From the NCBI GenBank assembly GCA_020025965.1, contig JAHHRG010000020.1, positions 1 through 32,963 on the forward strand: a DNA stretch of 32,963 nucleotides. Reading direction: 5' to 3'. The translations under genes and the position numbers were made by a program. Shown in pieces: positions 23,558-31,230 of this stretch. Origin of the DNA: Sutterella sp. GTDB lineage: Bacteria > Pseudomonadota > Gammaproteobacteria > Burkholderiales > Burkholderiaceae_F. Every line of letters begins with the position of its first letter. Within the stretch, counting starts at the first letter, position 1. A model generated the notes under the pieces. The model saw nothing but the letters and a program-made list of their open reading frames with translations, did no database searches and was not told the origin of the DNA.

Positions 23558-24901
23558 TCAGTCTTCGTCAATTTTGAGAATGAAAGGTTCGCCCGCGAAC
23601 CGCCAGACAAAACCGCCCGCATGGTTGCGTTTCCCTTTGGTGCAAAGCGAAATGTTGGAGGGCGAAATGTGCAGATGTTTGGCGGCGTAATTGATGCTTT
23701 CCCAGGTCTGCACGGGACGACCGTCGGTGGTGTACTGAACGATCTTTTTGGCACTCGGAATCAAAGACGCCATATGGCGGCAATGCGGACAAACGTCGTC
23801 GCTCTCGACGCGATCGGCAATGGCGAGTTCGTAGTCGCTGCCGCAAAGCGGACAATGCCACCAAACCCGTTCGGTCGAATCCGGCGTAAACATTTCCGGA
23901 TAGATGGCGGCGTTTTTCGTCGGATGCCATTCAGGAATGAGATCCGGACGCCGGAAAGCGAGCGACGTACCGCGAAGCTTCATCGTATAGGCTTCGATCT
24001 TTCCTTTGTCGCGGCGCAATCCCACCTGCACGCGGCTCTTTGCAGCCTGCGCGTCGAAGCGGTTCCAGCAGTCGCAGTCGGGATCGAGGGCGTCAATCAC
24101 TTTTTGCAAGATGGTCTGCAGATTTTTCTGCTTCAAAATATCCGGCATCGAATAAATGATATCGGCACTCTCTTCGTCGCCCAAAGTCCGCGTTTCCTTA
24201 ATACGCACGAGGAAGATTCCTTTCGCACGGCAGGCTGCGTACTTTTCGATGTCTTCGGCCAGCGTCGCATGCTTCTCACGAATCGGATCGTCGAATTCGA
24301 CGGCGATGCGCTGAGAAGGAATGACCAGATCCAACTGGACGTCATGTCCGACGATCCCGAAAGCCATGTCGCGGGTATCCGGGAAAAGAAGCTTCAGGTA
24401 GTAATAGAAAGCGGCTTCTGCAAAGGTGCGTTTTTTGTCGTAGGGGGTAAAGGGAGCGGGAAGACCGAAGCCTCGGCGCAGAAAGATCCCCATGTAAGCC
24501 CCGGTTTCCGGCGGGCGCAACCACGCATCTTTATCCAAGAGATTGGCCGTATGGCTTTCAACGTCGAATTCCTCGAGAAGGATCACGTCGACAGGCTGAG
24601 CGCGAGTCTTTTTAACGGACGCGCGTTGAGCCGACAGTTTGGACGAAACGGCGTTTGAGGTGAGGGCCGAGAGCGGCGACAATGTGGCGACAGTCGCTTC
24701 GAAGTAGGGCGAGACGATCGGCGTGTGCTTACCGCTACCAGGCAGCGAAAAACCGAACGCAAACTGATCGCCTTCATGCGTATAACGGATCGTTGTGACG
24801 GCTTCCGAGGTCGACGGCGTCGGAAGATCGCAGGCTTCTTCTTCGGGAGTCGAAGTGCGGTCGGGCGGCGGAGTGAGGGTGAAAGACTTGGCAGTCGTCA
24901 T
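23558..24901 (-). CDS. Orphan VSR-like endonuclease with zinc-ribbon and NUMOD1-like domains
   Basis: A 447-aa protein with three readable parts after a low-complexity N-terminus (about 1-100). (1) About 155-240: a nuclease core of the VSR/EDxHD type, with D191 in QLDLVIP, E202-F-D204 in IAVEFD, D217-x-x-K220, and the closing GIFLVRIKE strand. (2) About 312-376: a probable zinc ribbon starting SLAFRRPDLIPEWHPTKN, with C350-x2-C353 and C371-x2-C374. (3) About 385-437: a NUMOD1-like DNA-binding helix (VQYTTDGRPVQTWESINYAA). This set is seen in free-standing and homing-type endonucleases (family knowledge). No methylase or toxin partner lies nearby. The predicted ATG has no visible Shine-Dalgarno. 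Real DNA-cutting activity is unproven. Confidence 0.7.
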   Translation of the reverse strand: MTTAKSFTLTPPPDRTSTPEEEACDLPTPSTSEAVTTIRYTHEGDQFAFGFSLPGSGKHTPIVSPYFEATVATLSPLSALTSNAVSSKLSAQRASVKKTRAQPVDVILLEEFDVESHTANLLDKDAWLRPPETGAYMGIFLRRGFGLPAPFTPYDKKRTFAEAAFYYYLKLLFPDTRDMAFGIVGHDVQLDLVIPSQRIAVEFDDPIREKHATLAEDIEKYAACRAKGIFLVRIKETRTLGDEESADIIYSMPDILKQKNLQTILQKVIDALDPDCDCWNRFDAQAAKSRVQVGLRRDKGKIEAYTMKLRGTSLAFRRPDLIPEWHPTKNAAIYPEMFTPDSTERVWWHCPLCGSDYELAIADRVESDDVCPHCRHMASLIPSAKKIVQYTTDGRPVQTWESINYAAKHLHISPSNISLCTKGKRNHAGGFVWRFAGEPFILKIDED

Positions 24902-25014
24902 GATGAAAGACGAAAAACGCTAAAGAAATCTGAAAGGCTGAGAGAACGCAAGAAGCGTATCGTTCCTTTAACGGAAATTCTAACCCTTCTCGTTTGGGAA
25001 CGACTCTCACAAAG

Positions 25015-25059
25015 GGGAGTTTGATAGGAAAAATACTATCAAAGGAGACAAAAACTCCC
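25015..25059. promoter_or_regulatory. Overlapping inverted repeats upstream of dcuC
   Basis: Two perfect 8-bp dyads share bases: TTTGATAG-N8-CTATCAAA (25020-25043) and GGGAGTTT (25015-25022) with AAACTCCC (25052-25059). As DNA the first is a good operator; as RNA the two hairpins exclude each other. The first is not an FNR box because the half-sites are too far apart. They lie in the 284-bp gap 24902-25185, which also holds a 31-codon frame (25071-25166) without a close ribosome site. Confidence 0.4.
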
Positions 25060-25185
25060 ACAGATAAATTATGATTCGTTCTCTGAACGAAAACATTGAA
25101 CCTTGGTGCAATATTTGGAGTTCGGAAGTGACGCAAAATGCCTGCACCCGTTTTGCATTGATGTGATTCACAAGCCCACGATCCT

Positions 25186-26601
25186 ATGGCCGGTCTTATT
25201 CTTGCCGTCGCAGTAACGGCGGTTGTCGTCAAAATCCTTTTCATGAAGCTGCAGCCTCATTTCGTCCTGATGGCAGGGGCGATGACGCTGATGGCAGGCT
25301 CCATCCTATTGGAGGCTATGGGACTGATTCCGGTTGCCGCCGTTCTCCCGTCGGGTATTCCGGAAACGGGCTTTTGGGGATTCGATCTCGCGCGCACCAT
25401 GACGACGATCATGGAAGCCACCTTTATCCAGTACGGGCTTCTCATCATGGCGGCGGCCGCCTATGCGAAGTACATGACGATCATCGGAGCGAACGCGAAG
25501 ATGGCCAATGCCTCGGCCCGCGTTTTGTCGAGATTCAACGCACCGTACCTGATGCTCTCTTTGGCCTTTTTTATCGGGGCCGCGATCGATCTTTTTATTC
25601 CGTCGGCCTCTGGAGTCGCCATGATCCTGATGGTGACGATGTATCCGATCCTTGTCAAACTCGGCGTTTCCCGCGTTTCGGCCGCCGCGCTGATTGTGAC
25701 GGTCTCCTGTCTGGATATGGGACCTACGTCGAGCGACGCCCGCTATGCCGCGCATCTGGCCGAGGTTTCGATCGGGACCTATTTTATTGATTATCAATTG
25801 CCCGTCTCGATCGTGATTGCCCTGACGGTCGCCATTGCTCACTATTTCACGCAAAGCTGGTTCGATCGCAAAGAAGGGCCCGACGCCTTCGAAGCGGGTT
25901 ATCCGATCGTGACGCAGTTGTCGGATGACGCGATTGCGAAACTCCCGTTCTTCTACGGCCTACTGCCTCTGTTGCCTCTTGTTCTCTGCGTCATTTTCAG
26001 TCCTTTTCTCGTTGAATCGATCGTCATCGATACGACGAGCGTGCTCTTTTTTTCCGCCATCGTCGTCATGATGATTGAGCTCTGCCGCAAGAACGTACGA
26101 ATCGTCCTTCGCGAAGCTTTTGAGTTCTTCCATTCGATGGGCCGTCAGTTTGCGGTTGTGATTACGCTCTTGGTCGCCGCACAGTGCTTTGCGCAGGGTA
26201 TCAGCTCGACGGGCGCAATTGAAGTGTTGACGGACTATTTCAAACTCCTATCGCTTCCGCCCGTCTGGATCATGATCATGATGGTGACGGTGATTACGGT
26301 GGCGACGCTCGTCATGGGCTCGGCCAATGCGCCGTTCTTCGCTTTTGCCTATCTGGTTCCGCAGTTTGCGCACCAGTACGGCGTTTCCGCTCTCTTTTTG
26401 ATTCTTCCCGTGCAGTTGGTTACCGGGCTCGCCAGAAGCTTTTCGCCCGTTTCCTCCGTGATGATCGCGGTGGCGGGATGCTCCGGCATTTCGCCCTTTA
26501 CGTTGGCAAGGCGTACACTCATTCCCATGCTTTGCGGAATTTTCGTGACCGTCTTGATGTCGGTTCTTTTTTCCATGCCGTCCATTACGGCAATTTACTA
26601 A
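25186..26601 (+). CDS. dcuC: DcuC-family anaerobic C4-dicarboxylate transporter
   Basis: DcuC carries out succinate efflux and fumarate/succinate exchange during anaerobic growth. The 471-aa protein has about 12 hydrophobic segments and several stretches that match E. coli DcuC closely from memory: AKYMTIIGAN, MYPILVKLGVSR, MGPTSSDARYAA, VAAQCFAQGIS, MGSANAPFFAF and ARSFSPVSSVMIAVAG. Length agrees with the family. There is no good ribosome site ahead of the ATG. A histidine kinase gene starts 15 bp after the stop and a response regulator overlaps that, so the three form an operon, and the transported compound may also be the signal. Substrates other than C4-dicarboxylates remain possible. A short palindrome GTGATTCAC lies just upstream (25163-25171). 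Confidence 0.88.
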   Translation: MAGLILAVAVTAVVVKILFMKLQPHFVLMAGAMTLMAGSILLEAMGLIPVAAVLPSGIPETGFWGFDLARTMTTIMEATFIQYGLLIMAAAAYAKYMTIIGANAKMANASARVLSRFNAPYLMLSLAFFIGAAIDLFIPSASGVAMILMVTMYPILVKLGVSRVSAAALIVTVSCLDMGPTSSDARYAAHLAEVSIGTYFIDYQLPVSIVIALTVAIAHYFTQSWFDRKEGPDAFEAGYPIVTQLSDDAIAKLPFFYGLLPLLPLVLCVIFSPFLVESIVIDTTSVLFFSAIVVMMIELCRKNVRIVLREAFEFFHSMGRQFAVVITLLVAAQCFAQGISSTGAIEVLTDYFKLLSLPPVWIMIMMVTVITVATLVMGSANAPFFAFAYLVPQFAHQYGVSALFLILPVQLVTGLARSFSPVSSVMIAVAGCSGISPFTLARRTLIPMLCGIFVTVLMSVLFSMPSITAIY

Positions 26602-26616
26602 AGAGGGCGGGTTGAG

Positions 26617-28431
26617 ATGAGTCATGCTTTGACCGAAGTTCGTGTCGCCTCTTTTTCCTTGAAGCGCTTTGCGAAGCTGGGCGCCGCCTTTGCTTTGTCC
26701 GCCTGTTTCGCTTTACCCCCTGCGTCGGCAGTCGAAATGTCGATGGACTCCGGCAAACAGGTCGTGACCGTCGGCGTCACGCAAGCGATGAACAACTACT
26801 GGGGCCGACTCATTTTGAAGCAGACGATCGATGCGCTCGAAGGGGCCATGCCCGGCTACGAATTCCGAATCGAGGTGTTCGATAAGCCGGCGCTTCAGAA
26901 GGCCGTTTATACTCGCAAGATCGATTACTTTGTTGCCTCATCGGGGTTTTATCTCCACAGTAACGCTATCGGCGGGACGAACTATTTGGCGACTCTGCGC
27001 GGACCGCATTCGGCCGATGCGTCGCGTTCGATGGGGGCCACTTACGTCGCGGCCGCAACCAGAACCGAACTCAACAAAGTCGACGATCTTTGGAATCAGC
27101 GCATTGCTGCGGTGGGGCCGAGCAACTTTTACAGCTGGATGATTCTTCGAAGCGAAATCGCGCATCTCACGAAGTATCCGGACTCCTGGTTCGGTAAGGT
27201 GACCTTCACGGGCGATAACGACTACGAGGCGATTCGTCAGGTGTTGGAAAAGCGCGCCGACGTGGCGGTGATCCCGACCTGTCGCCTCGAAGCGCTCATT
27301 GAAGAGAAACTTGTCGATCCCTCGGCCGTTCGTATCGTGAACGAAATGTTCCCCGATGCCTATGCCTGCCGTTCGTCTTCCGCGCTCTATGCGGGAAGTG
27401 TGTTCGGTGCCGTTTCCGGCATGGATCCGGACTTGAACCGTCGCATTGCCGGGATTCTTTTTACGACCGATTTTTCGCGCAATCATTTCTCCTGGGTGCT
27501 TTCGAACGACTTCCGTGACGAGCGCTTTATTCTCGAACATTTCGGGCTCTCGCCTTTTACCGATCAGTCCGAAGCGGAAGCGAGAACCCGCAAGCGCTTT
27601 ACCGAAGCACTCATCATCGGGACGATCCTTCTCATCCTCGCCGGTGCCTACGGCTTTGCGCTCAATCGAACGATTCGAAAGAAAACGCTTGATCTCGAAG
27701 CCGCCAACGAAGAGAAGAATCACCTTGAACGCTCGGGCGTGGTGTCGGGCTTGTCGTCTTTGATTGCGCATGAAATCCGCCAGCCTCTGACATCCATCAT
27801 TTCTTATTCGGAAGGTCTGCAGCGCTACCTGAAAAACAATCCCGACGAGATTGTGACGGAAGCGACATCGGAAATCCGCAACGAAGCGCATCGCATCGCC
27901 GACATTGTCGATCGCGTGCGTGCTTACGCGAAGAAGCAGACGCGACCGCACGTCAAGAGCAATCTTGTCGAGTTGATCGCCAAGGCGCGTCATACGGTGA
28001 TGAACGGGCGTCATCAGTACGTCCCGATTGAAATGAAATTGCCGCCCTCGGCTTTTATTTTCTGCGAGCCCCTGGAAATGGAGCTCCTTTTTGCCAACCT
28101 CATGAACAATGCCGTTCAGGCCGTCGGTTCCGCGGGGCGCATTGATGTGGAAATGATTGAAACGCTCGAGAACTGGATCGTGACCGTTACCGATAACGGG
28201 CCCCGCATCAGCGACGAGAGTTTCGAACGTCTCGCGCGTCCGATGTCAAGCCAGAAAATCGAGGGCCTGGGCCTCGGGCTCACACTCTGTCGTGCTATCG
28301 TCATCAAGCACGAAGGGCATTTGTCTTTCTCGCGGGTGACCCCGCAGGGACTTTGCGCTAAAGTTACTTTACCTAAACCCGCTCAGGGCATTCCGGGCGA
28401 TCCTTCCATTTCGGAGCTTCATCTTGATTGA
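26617..28431 (+). CDS. Hybrid PhnD-type sensor histidine kinase, TtrS-like
   Basis: A 604-aa membrane sensor kinase. Residues 1-38 are a signal peptide (ending PPASA). Residues about 48-310 form a PhnD-like periplasmic binding domain with two cysteines (C221, C251). One membrane helix follows (about 330-350), then HisKA with phospho-acceptor H385 in LIAHEIRQPLTSI, and an ATPase domain with N-box NLMNN (494-498), D526-NGP and GLGLGL (about 550-555). This is the layout of TtrS, the tetrathionate sensor of the gut (family knowledge). The ligand here is unknown; the dcuC partner argues for an organic acid. The neighbouring periplasmic flavoprotein could be a target. Spacing to dcuC is 15 bp; the stop overlaps the regulator start. 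Confidence 0.9.
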   Translation: MSHALTEVRVASFSLKRFAKLGAAFALSACFALPPASAVEMSMDSGKQVVTVGVTQAMNNYWGRLILKQTIDALEGAMPGYEFRIEVFDKPALQKAVYTRKIDYFVASSGFYLHSNAIGGTNYLATLRGPHSADASRSMGATYVAAATRTELNKVDDLWNQRIAAVGPSNFYSWMILRSEIAHLTKYPDSWFGKVTFTGDNDYEAIRQVLEKRADVAVIPTCRLEALIEEKLVDPSAVRIVNEMFPDAYACRSSSALYAGSVFGAVSGMDPDLNRRIAGILFTTDFSRNHFSWVLSNDFRDERFILEHFGLSPFTDQSEAEARTRKRFTEALIIGTILLILAGAYGFALNRTIRKKTLDLEAANEEKNHLERSGVVSGLSSLIAHEIRQPLTSIISYSEGLQRYLKNNPDEIVTEATSEIRNEAHRIADIVDRVRAYAKKQTRPHVKSNLVELIAKARHTVMNGRHQYVPIEMKLPPSAFIFCEPLEMELLFANLMNNAVQAVGSAGRIDVEMIETLENWIVTVTDNGPRISDESFERLARPMSSQKIEGLGLGLTLCRAIVIKHEGHLSFSRVTPQGLCAKVTLPKPAQGIPGDPSISELHLD

Positions 28432-29095
28432 TAACGAACACTCTTCTGCGACTCTCGAGACTGCCGACCCGGCTGAATCCAACTATTCCCCGATCGTGCG
28501 AATTGTTGACGACGATGAGTCCGTCCGACGCTCCATTCGTTATTCGCTTCGTGTCGACGGCATCGATTGCGAGACCTTTGAGAGCGCGCAAGATTTTCTG
28601 ATGCGCGATGACTCCCGTTATCCCGGTTGCGTGATTCTCGATCTGACCATGCCCGGCATGAACGGACTCGAACTGCAGGAAGAAATGATTCAGCGCGGAA
28701 TTGATCTGCCGATTCTTTTTCTCTCCGGTAACGGTGACGTGCCGAGCGTTGTCAAGGCCTTGAAGAACGGCGCGGTGGACTTTTTGGTCAAGCCCTTTGA
28801 ACCCGATGAGCTTCGCAGTCGCGTTCTTGAATTGAACGAAAAGAATATTCAGAATCGTGACAAGCAGAATGAAATCGCCGATATGCGCAAACGTTATGAA
28901 CTCTTGACGAAACGTGAAAAGTCCGTCATCGGTTACGTTGCCAAGGACATGATGAACAGAGAGATCGCGGAGTTGCTCGGTATTCGAGAACATACCGTCA
29001 AAGTTCACCGCGGCAGTGCGTGTGAAAAATTGGGCATTCGTTCCACGCTTGAAATCTATGCGCTTTTGCAGTCGATCGGTGAATTGCCCGAATAA
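28424..29095 (+). CDS. FixJ/TtrR-family response regulator
   Basis: A 223-aa two-domain regulator. The receiver (about residues 23-140) has acid pair D29-D31, phospho-acceptor D73 in VILDLTMPGMNG, S101 and K123 in VKPFEP. A LuxR-type helix-turn-helix (about 155-215) reads LTKREKSVIGYVAKD, then REIAELLGIREHTVKVH. The start is a TTG at 28424, supported by CGGAG at 7-base spacing and by an 8-bp overlap with the kinase gene; no suitable ATG lies nearby. It should be phosphorylated by the upstream kinase and switch on genes for transport or respiration, with dba-dsbI or the flavoprotein as obvious candidates (inference). Confidence 0.92.
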   Translation: MIDNEHSSATLETADPAESNYSPIVRIVDDDESVRRSIRYSLRVDGIDCETFESAQDFLMRDDSRYPGCVILDLTMPGMNGLELQEEMIQRGIDLPILFLSGNGDVPSVVKALKNGAVDFLVKPFEPDELRSRVLELNEKNIQNRDKQNEIADMRKRYELLTKREKSVIGYVAKDMMNREIAELLGIREHTVKVHRGSACEKLGIRSTLEIYALLQSIGELPE

Positions 29096-29150
29096 GTGTT
29101 GGCCTCAAGCCCGGCTCGAGACTGAGGCAGGTGGCGAATAAAAAATACAT

Positions 29151-29201
29151 ATGCCGATGTGAAACCGGAAAGTCATTCCGTTTCGCGTCGGCATTTTTTT
29201 A
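29151..29201 (+). terminator. Rho-independent terminator of the dcuC-kinase-regulator operon
   Basis: ATGCCGA pairs with TCGGCAT, an inner GAAACCGGAA/TTCCGTTTC stem extends it, and seven T follow. Confidence 0.88.
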
Positions 29202-29253
29202 TCTTCATTCTCCGGGCTTTCCGAAAAGAAACGTAGCATCCGTAAACCGGACA

Positions 29254-29292
29254 TGAAAAAACCGGCCGAAAGTCGAAACCTTCGGCCGGTTT
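29254..29292 (-). terminator. Rho-independent terminator of dsbI
   Basis: On the minus strand AAACCGGCCGAA pairs perfectly with TTCGGCCGGTTT, followed by TTTTCA. It lies 38 bp after the dsbI stop. Confidence 0.9.
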
Positions 29293-29329
29293 GTCTGAAT
29301 TCTCAGTCGGTATCAAGTACCGAGAGGAA

Positions 29330-30865
29330 TTACTTCGTGAGCGTCACGATGCGGTTCGTGTCAACCACTTCGAAGACGTCACCGTTCTTGACGAGACCGC
29401 GGACGTCCGTCAATTCGGCCGGGATACCCCAGACGCCGGTCACGGCTTCGGCAGCGATGTCGATTTCAACGATCACGTTGTAGTTCTTGGAAACGGCGTA
29501 GAGCTTGCCGTTTTCGTGAACCATACCGGTGATGTAGAGTTCGCCGAGCGTACGGCCTTCCTTGAGGTTGGCGGCAGGCATGAATTCGGCGGAAAGATTC
29601 CAGTCAGCTTCAAGAGCCTTGGAGATGACGAGCTTCTTCTGGTTGAGCTGATCGGGAACCGTGGCGAGGTACGTGTACTTGCCGTCCGTAGCAGCGGAGT
29701 GGATGTAGGAGTACTTGGCACGGTGCGTGTCGATACGGGAACGGCCGATGGTGCCGATCGGTTCAACCTGCGTGCGGCCGGCCGTGAAGTTGCCCCAGCT
29801 CTTCACATCGTCGGCGTTCGGGTTCAAACGAGCGCGGATGATGGACTTGTTGGAGCCGACGATCACGAAGCCGTCTTCATACGGGGTGAAGGCAACGACG
29901 TCAAGAACGTTGGCGGAGTACCAGGGGTCGTAGGCAGCGGTAACGCGCGGAGCGAGGTTGTTGTCCAAAACCCAGAAGTCGTACTTGGAGCCGACGAAGT
30001 ATTCGCCGTTGATCTGAGCAAGCGTGTTCACCGGCTTGTTGATGCCTTCGATCTTGCGAACGTTGGCGACGGAGAGCATGCCGTTCAGAGCGACCGGAGC
30101 GTTGTTAGCATCGTGCTGGAAGTCGATGTTAAGAGCCTTGGCATTGTTGTCATAGGCGAAGTCCGGGGTCTTGGCACCGCGCTGACCGAAGAGAGACATC
30201 TTCTTGAAGTCCCAGAAACCGTCATAGAATTCGGTGGACCAAGTGATGTACTTCGGGTTCCAGGAGAAGCGAACGGGGTCGCCCTGGCCGGCGTACGGGA
30301 ACGGACCCGTGGAGTAGGCAGCCTGGAAGGTGTTGGAAGCGCAGATGAAAGCAACGATACCGAAGGCGATCTTGTAGAAGCCCTTCATCGGACGGTAGGA
30401 CTTGCCCTTCATTTCGTCGATCAAGGCGTCAAAGCGCGGAGCGAGATAGGTGGCAAGACCGAAGAGCATCACCACGCACCAGAAGACGATTTCGGCCCAG
30501 AACTGGGTGTGGATGCCGAAAACGTCAAGACCGAAGCCCTGGCCGATGTCACGCATGGCGTGAGAGCTGTAGTGACGGAAGGAGAAGTAAAGACCAACGG
30601 CGGCCATGACGAGCATGGTGGCGAGGTACTTGGGCTTGAAGCCGAAACGGACCATGAAGAGGGCCGTCACGCCGATGTAGGCCATTTCCTGACGCTGGCT
30701 CCAGCAGAGAGAGCAGGGGGAGTCACCGAGGAAGTAACCGAGAATGATGTTGGCAATACCGACCGGGAGAAGAACGATCAGAAGACCGCCCCAGGCGATG
30801 ATGTCATAGAAATTGCGAGCCTTCTTCAGGTCGCTTTCGTTCACAGGCTGAGAGTAATCAGTCAT
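29330..30865 (-). CDS. dsbI: DsbI: DsbB-like oxidoreductase with C-terminal beta-propeller
   Basis: DsbI reoxidises a periplasmic disulfide donor and passes electrons to quinone. The 511-aa protein has a DsbB-like part (about residues 1-190) with five hydrophobic segments and the periplasmic pair C51-S-L-C54 followed by WSQRQE. A periplasmic domain (about 200-511) shows repeated beta-strand blades (for example YFVGSKYDFWVLDNN, GELYITGMVHENGKLYAVSKNYNVIVEID), read as a beta-propeller, as in Campylobacter DsbI. DsbB has a second Cys pair in its second periplasmic loop; here that loop has none, and the only other cysteines lie in predicted helices. AGGAG precedes the ATG; the small Dba-like gene ends 16 bp upstream. 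Its DsbL-type partner and an arylsulfotransferase are not in the window. Confidence 0.88.
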   Translation of the reverse strand: MTDYSQPVNESDLKKARNFYDIIAWGGLLIVLLPVGIANIILGYFLGDSPCSLCWSQRQEMAYIGVTALFMVRFGFKPKYLATMLVMAAVGLYFSFRHYSSHAMRDIGQGFGLDVFGIHTQFWAEIVFWCVVMLFGLATYLAPRFDALIDEMKGKSYRPMKGFYKIAFGIVAFICASNTFQAAYSTGPFPYAGQGDPVRFSWNPKYITWSTEFYDGFWDFKKMSLFGQRGAKTPDFAYDNNAKALNIDFQHDANNAPVALNGMLSVANVRKIEGINKPVNTLAQINGEYFVGSKYDFWVLDNNLAPRVTAAYDPWYSANVLDVVAFTPYEDGFVIVGSNKSIIRARLNPNADDVKSWGNFTAGRTQVEPIGTIGRSRIDTHRAKYSYIHSAATDGKYTYLATVPDQLNQKKLVISKALEADWNLSAEFMPAANLKEGRTLGELYITGMVHENGKLYAVSKNYNVIVEIDIAAEAVTGVWGIPAELTDVRGLVKNGDVFEVVDTNRIVTLTK

Positions 30866-30881
30866 TTTTCAGCTCCTGAAA

Positions 30882-31049
30882 TTAAAGGTTGAGGGCACCC
30901 AAGAAGGTGTGAGAAACGTGACCCAAGAAGTGGAAAACCATCAAGAGCCAGGAAACAATCATGATGTTCCAGGCCAGCTTTTCCTTTTCCGGCTTAAAGA
31001 TCATGAGCAGTACGGCAACCGTGAGCAGCAAGAATTCAATGAATTCCAT
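30882..31049 (-). CDS. dba: Small Dba-like membrane protein upstream of dsbI
   Basis: A 55-aa frame, missed by usual length cut-offs. It encodes MEFIEFLLLTVAVLLMIFK, a charged KPEKEK turn, then a second hydrophobic stretch (about residues 26-52) containing two histidines (FHFLGHVSHTF). This is a two-helix hairpin. In Campylobacter jejuni a small protein, Dba, is encoded directly before dsbI and is needed for DsbI function (established knowledge); position, size and topology match here, though the sequences were not aligned. The start has GAGG 10 bases upstream, and the stop lies 16 bp before dsbI. An ATCGT-N5-ACGAT dyad (31089-31103) lies in the leader region. Confidence 0.78.
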   Translation of the reverse strand: MEFIEFLLLTVAVLLMIFKPEKEKLAWNIMIVSWLLMVFHFLGHVSHTFLGALNL

Positions 31050-31230
31050 TTGTGTTAAACCTCATCAAAATCGGTGAGTATTGAAAAAATCGTAGAAAAC
31101 GATGTTGTGTTCATTAAAGCCCTAAAAGGGACTTCAATGAAAATTTTTGGGCAAATTTCCCCTTAGCCGTCAACCGAGGTCTGACGAAGTCGGCAGGGCG
31201 AACTATAGGGGGTGAGGGAAAGAGTCGGCG

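Noticed and set aside
23465..24658. A 397-codon plus-strand frame opposite the nuclease gene
   Set aside because: The minus-strand product has zinc-ribbon CxxC pairs and VSR and NUMOD1-like motifs; the plus-strand product has none.
25020..25043. FNR box upstream of dcuC
   Set aside because: The half-sites TTGAT and ATCAA are separated by 12 bases, not four, so it does not fit FNR.
29291..30892. A 533-codon open frame on the plus strand covering dsbI
   Set aside because: It is antisense to a clearly recognised DsbI with CxxC and membrane helices; its product is Val/Gly/Asp-rich with no domain. The long frame comes from the codon bias of dsbI.
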